DNA of 55,358 bases from Limnohabitans sp. 2KL-17 (GTDB lineage Bacteria; Pseudomonadota; Gammaproteobacteria; Burkholderiales; Burkholderiaceae_C), in assembly GCF_003063415.1 (NCBI RefSeq), contig NZ_NESK01000027.1:1-55358 (forward strand), in the 5' to 3' direction. The notes beneath the pieces were generated by a model, which did no database searches, had not been told where the DNA came from, and worked only from the letters and a program-made list of their open reading frames with translations. Below, one piece after another: positions 44,944-54,951 of this stretch (positions within the stretch are counted from its first letter, which is position 1; every line of letters begins with the position of its first letter). Position numbers and translations under genes: made by a program.

Positions 44944-47298
44944 ATGACACACGTCAATGTTTTGCCAACCCTGACACCAACAACTGTTGCCCCCATCGAC
45001 AGGTTGATGGTTCTGCCAAACCAGGACGCCGAGGGCCTGAAATTGCTGGACACACCCGAAGCATGGGATGAGTTCAGCTTGCCCGATCAAACCGTGCCCG
45101 ATTGTTTGCGCTCCAGTGTGGTGTTTGAAGGCATGCATTGCGCTGCCTGCGCCATCTCCCTTGAAGACGCATTGCGGGCTGTACCGGGCGTACGCGAAGT
45201 CCAGATCAGCTCAGCCAGCCATCGGGGACAGGTGGTCTGGTCACCACAGCAAACGAGGCCCTCTGAATGGATGCAGTCGGTCGAGCGCATTGGCTACAAG
45301 GCAGTGCCCGCCAACGATGCGCATGCCCACGAACGACGCCGACAGGAGTCGCGCCGCATGGTCTGGCGTTTGTCCGTGGCGGCCATGTGCATGATGCAGG
45401 TGATGATGTACGCCACACCGGCCTACCTCTCTGCGCCAGGTGAGATCTCCGCTGAAGCCATGCATTTGCTCCGCTGGGCATCCTGGGTGTTGTCCTTGCC
45501 GGTGATGTTTTTTTCTTGCGCCCCATTTTTGGGCAATGCATGGCGAGATTTACGTGAGCGTCAGATCAGCATGGATTCACCCGTGGCACTGGGCATGGTG
45601 GTGACTTTTGCAGTCAGCAGCCTGGCCACTTTTGAGCCGGAGGGGCCCTTTGGCAGAGAAGTCTATTTCGACTCACTCACCATGTTCGTTTTCTTTTTGC
45701 TCATGGGCCGATGGCTTGAGTTGCGATTGCGAGACCGCACGGCAGGCGCACTGGAAGCGGTTCTCAATCGCTTGCCCGACAGCGTGCGCAAGCGCCGATC
45801 GGATGGCGAATGGGAGCGCATCTCCATACGCGGCCTGACTGTGGGCGATGTGATCAAGGTCTTGCCTGGCGAAGCCTTTGCGGGGGATGGTCTGGTGCTT
45901 GCAGGGCAAACCCAGGTGGATGAGGCATTGCTCACCGGAGAGTCGCTGCCCCTGGTTCGTCGAGTGGGTGACCGGGTCATCGCAGGCAGTTACAACCTGA
46001 GCGGCACCCTGGAAGTACGCATTGAACAGCTAGGGGCTGCCACCCGTTATGCCCAGATCGTGGCTTTGATGGAAAGCGCCTCGGTGTCCAAGCCTGCCAT
46101 GGCCTTGCTGGTGGACCGTTGGGCCAAGCCCTTTTTGCTTGCCGTTTTGCTGGCATCTTTGGCAGCCGTCATTTACGGTTGGCGCACCGATCCAGCCCAT
46201 GCCTTGATGGTGGGCGTGGCTGTTCTGATCGTGACATGTCCATGTGCCTTGTCCTTGGCCACACCCGCTGCGATGCTGGCCACTGCGGGCGCATTGGCGC
46301 GTGGAGGCGTGCTGGTGCGTCGACTGGAAGCCTTGCAAAACCTGGCGAGCATCGACACTGTTATTTTTGACAAAACAGGCACCTTGACACGGGACGCCTT
46401 TGAGGTGGTTCATGTCCATACCCGTGTGGGCGTGGAGGCTGACAAAGCCCTGGCGTGGGCCTCTGGCTTGGCGCGTCACTCTTTGCACCCGGTGTCCAGA
46501 GCCTTGTGGTCGCAGGCGCGGCGTCAGGCCGAAGCTGCGGGTCGCTTGCCTGACCTGGACGCCTTGGTGGCGCAGGGTGTATCTGAACAGGCCGGACAGG
46601 GCGTTCGTGGTGTGTTGCAGGCGCCCGGTCAAGTTGCGATGAACTTGCGACTGGGATCCGCTGTTTATTGTGAGTCGCCAATACCCGGTGGACCACATTT
46701 ACAAGTCAGCCTTGCCGACGACCAAGGCTGGATGGCCACGTTTGAACTGGCAGAAGAGGTTCGCCCCGAGGCATTGGCCGTCGTCAACGCACTGAAAAAC
46801 ATGGGCTTATCCCTGAAAATTTTGTCGGGGGACGGCCAAACCGCTGTGAGCAAGGTGGCCCAATTTGTTGGAATTTCCGACGCCATGGGCCACTGCCAGC
46901 CGCAAGATAAATTGCAAGCCCTGAAAAAATACCAGGCGCAAGGCCACCGAGTGGCCATGGTGGGCGACGGCTTGAACGATGGCCCTGTGCTAGCAGGTGC
47001 TGATGTGTCTTTTGCTCTGGGTCAGGCTTTGCCCCTGGCGCAGTCAAAAGCCGACTTTGTGTTGATGGGCGGGCAGTTGGGGGTACTGGTGAGCACCGTG
47101 TTGCGAAGCCGTCAGACCTTGCGAATTGTCAAACAGAACCTGGTCTGGGCAGCTGTTTACAACGCTGCTTGTGTGCCCTTGGCATTGGTGGGCTGGTTGC
47201 CCGCTTGGGCTGCCGGTCTGGGCATGGCACTCAGTTCACTGCTGGTGGTGCTCAATGCCATGCGCTTGGCGCAAGACGACATCGCTGCTTTGAAATAA
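44944..47298 (+). CDS. ccoI: Copper-transporting P1B ATPase for cbb3 oxidase assembly (CcoI/FixI)
   Basis: Membrane ATPase that moves copper across the inner membrane for cbb3-type oxidase. About 784 residues: heavy-metal-associated domain with the metal motif GMHCAAC (about 62-68), membrane helices including the CPC site TCPCALSLATPAA, phosphorylation site DKTGTLT, TGES, and hinge VGDGLNDGPVLAGA. The position before ccoS and ccoNOQP marks it as CcoI, not a detox exporter. The start is uncertain: ATG 44944 coincides with the predicted transcript start (leaderless?), while ATG 45007 gives a shorter protein but has a poor ribosome site. Confidence 0.94.
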   Translation: MTHVNVLPTLTPTTVAPIDRLMVLPNQDAEGLKLLDTPEAWDEFSLPDQTVPDCLRSSVVFEGMHCAACAISLEDALRAVPGVREVQISSASHRGQVVWSPQQTRPSEWMQSVERIGYKAVPANDAHAHERRRQESRRMVWRLSVAAMCMMQVMMYATPAYLSAPGEISAEAMHLLRWASWVLSLPVMFFSCAPFLGNAWRDLRERQISMDSPVALGMVVTFAVSSLATFEPEGPFGREVYFDSLTMFVFFLLMGRWLELRLRDRTAGALEAVLNRLPDSVRKRRSDGEWERISIRGLTVGDVIKVLPGEAFAGDGLVLAGQTQVDEALLTGESLPLVRRVGDRVIAGSYNLSGTLEVRIEQLGAATRYAQIVALMESASVSKPAMALLVDRWAKPFLLAVLLASLAAVIYGWRTDPAHALMVGVAVLIVTCPCALSLATPAAMLATAGALARGGVLVRRLEALQNLASIDTVIFDKTGTLTRDAFEVVHVHTRVGVEADKALAWASGLARHSLHPVSRALWSQARRQAEAAGRLPDLDALVAQGVSEQAGQGVRGVLQAPGQVAMNLRLGSAVYCESPIPGGPHLQVSLADDQGWMATFELAEEVRPEALAVVNALKNMGLSLKILSGDGQTAVSKVAQFVGISDAMGHCQPQDKLQALKKYQAQGHRVAMVGDGLNDGPVLAGADVSFALGQALPLAQSKADFVLMGGQLGVLVSTVLRSRQTLRIVKQNLVWAAVYNAACVPLALVGWLPAWAAGLGMALSSLLVVLNAMRLAQDDIAALK

Positions 47299-47347
47299 AC
47301 CCCAACACTGACGTCCAAACTCAGCAATTCGACATCTGGAGCACGCC

Positions 47348-47485
47348 ATGGACATTCTTTATTTATTGATCCCTTTGTCAGTGGCTTTGGTGTTTTTCAT
47401 CTTGGCGGGGCTCTGGTGGGCCATTCACCGGGGGCAATTTGAGGACATTGAGGCAGAAGGCGAACGAATATTGCGAAACGATTGA
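47348..47485 (+). CDS. ccoS: cbb3 oxidase maturation protein CcoS
   Basis: 45-residue protein with one membrane segment (LYLLIPLSVALVFFILAGLWW) followed by the family motif WAIHRGQFEDIE and a short acidic tail. CcoS is needed to put haem and copper into CcoN. It lies 49 bases after ccoI as is usual. Its TGA stop is inside the perfect FNR box of the next promoter. Confidence 0.93.
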   Translation: MDILYLLIPLSVALVFFILAGLWWAIHRGQFEDIEAEGERILRND

Positions 47486-47495
47486 TATTGATCAA
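47482..47495. promoter_or_regulatory. Perfect FNR box upstream of ccoN
   Basis: TTGATATTGATCAA matches the FNR/ANR consensus fully and overlaps the ccoS stop codon. Class II spacing predicts a transcript start at 47530, with a weak -10 CAAACT at 47518-47523, 27 bases before ATG 47557. Confidence 0.85.
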
Positions 47496-47556
47496 TTGGC
47501 CTCGGTGTATATCCCGTCAAACTTCTTCATTGGTTTGAAAACAAGAAGAGGTGAAA

Positions 47557-48993
<1,437 letters not shown>

Positions 48994-49006
48994 GGAGAAA
49001 TAGAAA

Positions 49007-49633
49007 ATGTCTCAAAATCCAAAAACGGGCGGTCTGTCCCATGAAAAAATCGAGACCAACAACTTCCTGATGATCGTGCTGATCCTGGTTGTGTTGCTGG
49101 TTGGCGGCATGGTCGAGATCGTGCCCTTGTTCTTCCAGAAGTCCACCACCCAGCCACTGGCAGGCCTCAAGCCTTACAACGCGCTGCAAGTGGCCGGGCG
49201 CGATGTTTATGTGCGTGAAGGTTGCTACAACTGTCACTCGCAGATGATCCGCCCCTTCCGAGCCGAAACATTGCGCTATGGCGCTTATTCGGTAGCGGGT
49301 GAGTTTGTGTATGACCACCCCTTCCAGTGGGGCTCCAAACGCACCGGTCCAGATTTGGCGCGTGTGGGCGGTCGCTACAGCGATGAATGGCACCGCATCC
49401 ACCTGAATAACCCGCGTGACCTGGTGCCGGAATCCAACATGCCCGCCTATTCCTGGCTTGAAAAAACCCCTGTGGACGCCGCCAGTTTGCCGACGCACAT
49501 GAAAGGCTTGCGCACTCTGGGCGCGCCCTACAGCGATGAAGAAATTGCCAAAGCCTCAGAAGACGTCAAGGGCAAGACCGAAATGGACGCGGTCATTGCC
49601 TACTTGCAAGGCATGGGCATTCATCGCAAATAA
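49007..49633 (+). CDS. ccoO: Cytochrome c oxidase cbb3-type, subunit II
   Basis: Membrane-anchored mono-haem cytochrome c. It has 208 residues: one N-terminal membrane helix ([20 protein letters not shown]), then a periplasmic domain with haem motif CYNCH (Cys at about 73 and 76) and the axial methionine probably in ESNMPAYSW. It follows ccoN after 13 bases. Confidence 0.97.
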   Translation: MSQNPKTGGLSHEKIETNNFLMIVLILVVLLVGGMVEIVPLFFQKSTTQPLAGLKPYNALQVAGRDVYVREGCYNCHSQMIRPFRAETLRYGAYSVAGEFVYDHPFQWGSKRTGPDLARVGGRYSDEWHRIHLNNPRDLVPESNMPAYSWLEKTPVDAASLPTHMKGLRTLGAPYSDEEIAKASEDVKGKTEMDAVIAYLQGMGIHRK

Positions 49634-49645
49634 ACGGAGCAGAAC

Positions 49646-49786
49646 ATGGACATCAATACCTTGCGCTCTATCGTGACTGTTGTGACCTTTGCCATTTTCC
49701 TGGCCATCGTGTGGTGGGCTTTGTCTCGGCGCAACCGTGCCGACTTTGACGAAGCCGCACAGCTGCCTTTTCGGCAGGATGACTGA
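49646..49786 (+). CDS. ccoQ: Cytochrome c oxidase cbb3-type, subunit CcoQ
   Basis: 46-residue single-helix subunit, LRSIVTVVTFAIFLAIVWWA, followed by SRRNRADFDEAAQLPF, the typical CcoQ/FixQ tail. It stabilises the interaction of CcoP with CcoNO. CGGAG precedes the ATG. It lies between ccoO and ccoP as in all complete clusters. Confidence 0.93.
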   Translation: MDINTLRSIVTVVTFAIFLAIVWWALSRRNRADFDEAAQLPFRQDD

Positions 49787-49823
49787 ATTGTCCTCAGCAC
49801 ATAAAAAATCAAAGGAATAAAAA

Positions 49824-50741
49824 ATGAGTGGCTTCATCAGCAATTTCTGGCACTTGTATGTGGCCGGCATCACGCTGGTCAGCATCATCGCCTGCCTGAT
49901 CCTGCTCTGGTTCAGCGGAAAAGCAAAGGCTATGACCGCCAATGACAACACCACTGGCCACGTATGGGACGGCGACCTGCGCGAGATGAACAACCCCTTG
50001 CCACGTTGGTGGGTGGGTCTGTTTGTCATCACCATTGTGTTTGCGCTGGTTTATCTGGCCATGTACCCGGGCGTTGGCAATCTTCCTGGAAAGTTTGGCT
50101 GGACATCCGCGGGTCAATACGATGCAGAGGTGGCCAAGGCCAATGCCGAAGTGGCCCCTTTGTATGCCAAGTTTTCGGGCATGTCCCCTGAAGATGTGTC
50201 CAAAGACCCTCAGGCACAAGCCATCGGCAATCGATTGTTCATGAACAATTGCGCCCAGTGCCATGGTTCGGACGCCCGCGGTAGTAAAGGCTTCCCGAAT
50301 CTGGCGGACGCTGATTGGCTTTACGGTGGTACCCCCGAGATCATCAAGGCCACACTGGTCCAAGGTCGCAACGGCAACATGCCGGCCTTAGGCGCCGCGG
50401 TTGGCTCACCCGAAGACATTCGCAACGTGGCGCACTATGTGCTCAGCCTTTCGGGCAGTCCACACGACTCTTTGCGTGCTTCTTTGGGCAAGCCCAAGTT
50501 CGGTGTCTGCGCGGCTTGCCATGGCATGGACGGCAAAGGCAATCACGCGCTGGGTGCCCCCAACCTGACCGACGACATCTGGCTGCATGGCTGGGGAGAG
50601 AACGCCATCGTGAACATGATCAACAACGGCAAGGTCAACCAAATGCCGTCCCAGGCAGACAAATTAACCGAAGGCCAGATCCATGTGCTGGCGTCTTATG
50701 TTTGGGCCTTGTCGAACAAGGCAGTGCCCACCGGCAAATAA
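49824..50741 (+). CDS. ccoP: Cytochrome c oxidase cbb3-type, subunit III
   Basis: Di-haem membrane-bound cytochrome c that passes electrons to CcoO. It has 305 residues and two N-terminal membrane helices (residues 9-31 and about 62-82), which is the long form of CcoP; an N-terminal FixP domain segment (DGDLREMNNPLPRWW); and two haem motifs, CAQCH (about 143) and CAACH (about 229). Confidence 0.97.
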   Translation: MSGFISNFWHLYVAGITLVSIIACLILLWFSGKAKAMTANDNTTGHVWDGDLREMNNPLPRWWVGLFVITIVFALVYLAMYPGVGNLPGKFGWTSAGQYDAEVAKANAEVAPLYAKFSGMSPEDVSKDPQAQAIGNRLFMNNCAQCHGSDARGSKGFPNLADADWLYGGTPEIIKATLVQGRNGNMPALGAAVGSPEDIRNVAHYVLSLSGSPHDSLRASLGKPKFGVCAACHGMDGKGNHALGAPNLTDDIWLHGWGENAIVNMINNGKVNQMPSQADKLTEGQIHVLASYVWALSNKAVPTGK

Positions 50742-50770
50742 GGCGACAGGTGAACAGAGTCACTGAGTCC

Positions 50771-50791
50771 GGACGCCCTTGTTGGGCGTCC
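50771..50791 (+). other. Intercistronic hairpin between ccoP and ccoG
   Basis: GGACGCCC-TTGTT-GGGCGTCC forms a strong stem without a T-run. It is unlikely to be an intrinsic terminator; it may protect the ccoNOQP message from 3' decay or lower ccoG expression. Confidence 0.6.
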
Positions 50792-50813
50792 TGTGCATTG
50801 AAAGCAAATCATT

Positions 50814-52280
50814 TTGGACCCCCAGGAAAAAACGCCTCGCAAGATCGTGCCCATTGTCCCTGTGGTCGGTGCGCCTGGTGTTGCGGATGAGGTGCAGATG
50901 AGGTCGCTTTACGAGGCGACCCAAAAAATTTACCCTCGCAGCGTGCATGGCATTTTTGCCAAATGGCGCTGGATCATGGTGGTCATCACACAACTGGTTT
51001 TTTACGGCTTGCCTTGGCTTGAATGGGGCCAACGCCAAGCCGTGCTTTTTGACTTGGGCGCTCGGCGTTTTTATATTTTTGGTTTGGTCCTGTACCCGCA
51101 GGACTTCATTTACCTGACCGCGATCCTGGTGATCTCGGCATTTTCACTTTTCCTGTTCACGGCCGTTGCCGGTCGCTTGTGGTGCGGGTATGCCTGTCCA
51201 CAAACGGTGTACAGCGAAATTTTCATGTGGGTTGAGCGCAAGATCGAGGGGGATCGCACAGCCCGCATCAAGCTCGATGACGCCAACATGTCGACCGAAA
51301 AACTGTTCAAGAAGTGGTACAAGCACATCGTTTGGCTGACCATTTCCATGTGGACGGGCTTCACCTTTGTGGGCTATTTCACGCCCATCCATGATTTGGG
51401 CATGTCGTTTTTTCTGGGCAACATGAGCTCATGGGAAGTGTTTTGGGTGTTCTTTTACGCCTTTGCCACCTACGGCAACGCCGGCTTCATGCGCGAGCAA
51501 GTCTGCAAATACATGTGCCCCTATGCGCGATTTCAAAGCGCCATGTTCGACAAGGACACCTTGATCGTCACCTACGATGCAGAGCGTGGTGAACCCCGGG
51601 GTGCGCGATCCAAAAAATCCGATCCGGCCGCGCTCGGGCTGGGCTCCTGCGTGGACTGCAGTCTGTGCGTTCAGGTGTGTCCAACCGGCATCGACATTCG
51701 CCAAGGCTTGCAATACGAATGCATTGGTTGCGGTGCCTGTGCCGACGTGTGCGATACCGTGATGGACAAAGTGGGCTATCCGCGTGGCCTGGTCAAATAT
51801 TCCACCGAAAATGCCATGAAGAATCACTGGACGTCAGAACAAACCATGCGCCATGTGTTTCGGCCTCGGGTGCTGCTTTACATTATTATTTTGCTGGTGG
51901 TGGTCGCAGCCCTGCTGACCAGTCTTGGTTTGCGCAAACCGTTCAAGGTCGATGTGGAGCGAGACCGTGCGTCCCTTGCCCGAATCGTGAGCGGCGGCAA
52001 TATCGAAAATGTTTACCGCCTGCAAATCATGAATGCCGCCGAAAGACCGCTTGATTTCCGATTGAATGTTCAAGGGCTGCCCAATTTGTCTCTTGTCACA
52101 GCGCGCGACGTGCGGGTTGCATCGACTGAATCGCTGTGGGTTTTGGTGCGTTTGCAGTTGCCTTACGATTCGGCACCCGCTGGTTCACACCCGATTGTGT
52201 TCACAATTCATTCGGTGAATGAGGGTGGACAGGTGCTGTCAGAGCTTCAGGAAAAATCGGTCTTTCTGGTGCCTCGTTGA
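50814..52280 (+). CDS. ccoG: cbb3 oxidase accessory protein CcoG (RdxA/FixG)
   Basis: Membrane iron-sulfur protein that reduces Cu(II) for cbb3 maturation. It has about 488 residues, five or so membrane helices, WCGYACPQTVYSE, and two [4Fe-4S] motifs (CVDCSLCVQVCPTGID; CIGCGACADVCD), then an immunoglobulin-like C-terminal domain. No ATG fits the N-terminus: the frame is closed by TGA at 50799 and the first usable codon is TTG 50814, a weak start with GAAAG ten bases upstream. ccoH follows. Confidence 0.94.
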   Translation: MDPQEKTPRKIVPIVPVVGAPGVADEVQMRSLYEATQKIYPRSVHGIFAKWRWIMVVITQLVFYGLPWLEWGQRQAVLFDLGARRFYIFGLVLYPQDFIYLTAILVISAFSLFLFTAVAGRLWCGYACPQTVYSEIFMWVERKIEGDRTARIKLDDANMSTEKLFKKWYKHIVWLTISMWTGFTFVGYFTPIHDLGMSFFLGNMSSWEVFWVFFYAFATYGNAGFMREQVCKYMCPYARFQSAMFDKDTLIVTYDAERGEPRGARSKKSDPAALGLGSCVDCSLCVQVCPTGIDIRQGLQYECIGCGACADVCDTVMDKVGYPRGLVKYSTENAMKNHWTSEQTMRHVFRPRVLLYIIILLVVVAALLTSLGLRKPFKVDVERDRASLARIVSGGNIENVYRLQIMNAAERPLDFRLNVQGLPNLSLVTARDVRVASTESLWVLVRLQLPYDSAPAGSHPIVFTIHSVNEGGQVLSELQEKSVFLVPR

Positions 52281-52301
52281 TTCTTTTACAAAGGCTTGTG
52301 C

Positions 52302-52577
52302 ATGTCAAATTCAACCGATTCAAAATCAACAAAGCAGCCCTGGTGGTCATACGGTCATGTCTGGCTCGTGATCTCGGGTCCGCTGGTCGTGGTGGTGGCT
52401 TCTTTCATCACGTTTTACTTGGCTGCTCATGGGCAAGACCCGGTGTTGACCCAGTCCAATGTCGAAGCCGACCTGAAAACTCTCGATGCCCGTACCACTT
52501 TGGCGCCCGCCATGCAGGCCAGAAACCATGCAGCAACGGGCACGTTGCCATCACCCGATTCCAATAAAAAACCTTGA
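52302..52577 (+). CDS. ccoH: FixH/CcoH-like protein
   Basis: 91-residue protein with one membrane helix (VWLVISGPLVVVVASFITFYL) after a polar N-terminus containing PWWSYGHVWL, as in FixH proteins, which help assemble the cbb3 oxidase. It is shorter than classical FixH (about 160 residues) and lacks most of the periplasmic part. AAAGG lies seven bases before ATG 52302. Confidence 0.8.
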   Translation: MSNSTDSKSTKQPWWSYGHVWLVISGPLVVVVASFITFYLAAHGQDPVLTQSNVEADLKTLDARTTLAPAMQARNHAATGTLPSPDSNKKP

Positions 52578-52597
52578 GTGGTTTCGAGGAGACCAAC

Positions 52598-52894
52598 ATG
52601 TTGGCAAAAAGAATGATGTGGGTCGCATGGCCTGCTTTTTTGGTGGCAGGTTTGCTGGAGATGCTGGTCTTCGGACTGGTCGATCCGCAGGACTTGCAGT
52701 GGTTTGGCCACCCATTGGCTATGTCTCGCCAAGGCGTTTACACGCTGGCTTTTTTTGCTTTTTGGATTTTGACCATGCTGTCTAGTGGGCTGACAGCGCT
52801 GTTATCGGTGTCACCCTTTGAGGTCAACCGTTGCCCTGTGCCCACTGACGAAAGGCCCATCGACTGTGCGCGCCAAGGAGATGGTCGCTGTTGA
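52598..52894 (+). CDS. Small membrane protein of the cbb3 cluster, function unknown
   Basis: 98 residues with two predicted membrane helices (about 7-23 and 44-68) and a short Cys-containing C-terminus (EVNRCPVPT, DERPIDCARQGDGRC). AGGAGA lies before ATG 52598. It is 20 bases after ccoH and thus likely in the same transcript. No family is recognised. The three cysteines after the last helix are of interest in a cluster devoted to copper and haem handling. Confidence 0.75.
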   Translation: MLAKRMMWVAWPAFLVAGLLEMLVFGLVDPQDLQWFGHPLAMSRQGVYTLAFFAFWILTMLSSGLTALLSVSPFEVNRCPVPTDERPIDCARQGDGRC

Positions 52895-52953
52895 ACTGAA
52901 ACGCACAGATTCGCGCATGCCATTGGGCCAGTGCAGTGGCAAATGACTGGGCT

Positions 52954-53676
52954 TCAATGGCAGTGGTTGTGATTAGTCACCAAGCGCTGCAGGGCGTCGG
53001 TGTCCAAAATGCGAACATGTCTTTGCTTGACCTCGACGGTACCGTCCTCGACAAATTTGGAGAACGTCCGGCTGACGGTTTCCAGCTTCAATCCCAGGTA
53101 GCTGCCAATTTCTTCGCGGGTCATGCGCAGGATCAACTCTGACTGTGAAAAACCACGAGCGTGCAGACGTTGCACCAAATTGAGCAAAAAGGCTGCCAGT
53201 CTTTCTTCTGCCCGCATGCTCCCCAGCAGCAGCATGACCCCGTGCTCTCGTACGATTTCGCGGCTCATGATCTTGTGCACGTGGTGCTGTAGCGCTGTCA
53301 CTTCACGTGAAATTTCTTCAATGCGGTCAAAAGGCATCACGCAGACCTCGGCGTCCTCGAGCGCTACGGCATCACAACTGTGCTGGTCATTCACGATACC
53401 GTCCAAGCCAATGATCTCGCCTGCCATCTGGAAACCCGTCACTTGATCGCGCCCATCTTCAGTGGCCAGACAAGTTTTGAAAAAACCAGTACGTATGGCG
53501 TAGAGCGAGGAGAATTTTTCTCCGTTCGTGAACAAGGTGGTTCCCCGCTTTATTTTGCGCCGCACAGCGACCAAATCATCGAGACGGTTCAGGTCCTGTT
53601 CGCTCAGGCCCATGGGCATGCACAACTCGCGCAGGTTGCAATTGGAGCAGGCGACTTTGATGGCTTGGGGATTCAT
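52954..53676 (-). CDS. fnr: Oxygen-sensing regulator FNR
   Basis: 240-residue CRP/FNR regulator. It has the cluster ligands Cys10-x2-Cys13-x5-Cys19 and Cys101, spaced as in E. coli FNR (20, 23, 29, 122), so it should carry an oxygen-labile [4Fe-4S] cluster. The recognition helix reads GLKLETVSR, keeping the Glu, Ser and Arg that read TTGAT-N4-ATCAA. It stands beside its likely targets (ccoI, ccoN, hemN) and is divergent from hemN. The start ATG 53676 has a weak ribosome site. Confidence 0.95.
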   Translation of the reverse strand: MNPQAIKVACSNCNLRELCMPMGLSEQDLNRLDDLVAVRRKIKRGTTLFTNGEKFSSLYAIRTGFFKTCLATEDGRDQVTGFQMAGEIIGLDGIVNDQHSCDAVALEDAEVCVMPFDRIEEISREVTALQHHVHKIMSREIVREHGVMLLLGSMRAEERLAAFLLNLVQRLHARGFSQSELILRMTREEIGSYLGLKLETVSRTFSKFVEDGTVEVKQRHVRILDTDALQRLVTNHNHCH

Positions 53677-53792
53677 GGTTTATCTCATGGAGGATTTGCC
53701 TTGGATCAAGCCTTGAGCTTAAACCGAAAAAATGCCATAAGTTGGGGGCTTACCCTTTCGATGCGGCAAATCACCAAAAACAAGTATTCCTT

Positions 53793-53806
53793 TTGACTTG
53801 GGTCAA
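53793..53806. promoter_or_regulatory. FNR-like box upstream of hemN
   Basis: TTGACTTGGGTCAA is fully symmetrical and differs from the FNR consensus by one base in each half. Class II spacing gives a transcript start at 53841 and a -10 CACAGT at 53829-53834. Confidence 0.65.
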
Positions 53807-53874
53807 CACGCATGCAAAAGCAAACTGTCACAGTGAAACGTTGCTTGCACACATTTGAATCAAGGGGCAGCCAC

Positions 53875-54951
53875 TTGTCCGACATCACACCTGAATTGTT
53901 GACCCGCTTCGATGAGCCAGGCCCGAGGTACACCTCTTACCCAACAGCAGACCGTTTTGTTGACGCTTTCGGTGCGGCCGACTACGCGCAGGCCCTGGAT
54001 CAGCGTCAGTCGGGCAGGGTGGGCAAACAATTGCCGCTGTCCTTGTATGTGCACATCCCGTTTTGTGAGTCGCTCTGCTACTACTGCGCCTGTAACAAAA
54101 TCATCACCAAACACAAAGAGCGATCGGCCGATTATTTGCGCTACCTGAGCAAGGAAGTGGCACTGCACACGCGGCATCTGGGTCCAGGCCAAACAGTTAG
54201 CCAGCTGCATCTAGGCGGTGGCACGCCAACCTTCATGAGCGATGACGAACTGCGCCAACTGATGACGATGTTGCGTCAAAACTTTGATTTTGTGCCCGGT
54301 GGTGAATATTCGGTGGAGGTAGACCCCCGCACCGTGGACGAAAACCGTCTGGCCATGTTGGCTGAGTTGGGGTTCAACCGTTTGAGTTTTGGCGTGCAGG
54401 ACTTTGACCCGGCTGTGCAAAAGGCGGTTCATCGCATCCAGCCAGCCGAGCAGGTCTTTCAATTGGTCGAGGCGGCGCGTCGCCTGGGTTTTGAGTCGGT
54501 CAACCTGGATCTGATTTACGGCTTGCCCTTACAAACACCTGAATCCTTTGATCGCACTTTGTCTCTGGTCAACAGCTTGCGACCGGACCGAATAGCTTTG
54601 TATGCTTACGCGCATCTGCCTGAACGTTTCAAGCCACAGCGCCGTATTCATGCCGAAGATCTGCCTTCCGGCAGTGACAAGGTGGTCATGCTGTCTCGCT
54701 CGCTGGAAAGCTTGACCGTTGCTGGCTACGTTTACATTGGCATGGACCATTTCGCCTTGCCCGAAGACACATTGGCAGTGGCTAAAAGGCAAGGGCGTTT
54801 GCACCGTAATTTTCAGGGCTATAGCACCCAAGCCGATTGCGACCTCATCGCTTTGGGGGTTTCCTCGATTGGCCGCATTGGCACCACTTACAGCCAGAAT
54901 GCCAAAACCATGGAAGAGTACGTCGATCTTCTCGACCTAGGGCTACGCTGA
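53875..54951 (+). pseudogene. hemN: Oxygen-independent coproporphyrinogen III oxidase, C-terminally truncated
   Basis: Radical-SAM enzyme of anaerobic haem synthesis. It has the cluster motif PFCESLCYYC (Cys64, 68, 71 from the TTG start), HLGGGTPTF, EVDPRT, and DLIYGLPLQTPESFDRTL. It stops at about 358 residues, whereas HemN is about 457: the C-terminal domain is missing because an IS5-family element begins at 54941. The last codons come from the IS. TTG 53875, seven bases after AGGGG, is favoured over ATG 53812, which lies before the predicted transcript start. Activity is doubtful. Confidence 0.88.

Noticed and set aside
53696..53709. Possible FNR autoregulation site near the fnr start
   Set aside because: On the minus strand TTGATCCAAGGCAA matches 8 of 10 consensus bases, but class II spacing would put the transcript start inside fnr; a repressor role is possible but unsupported.
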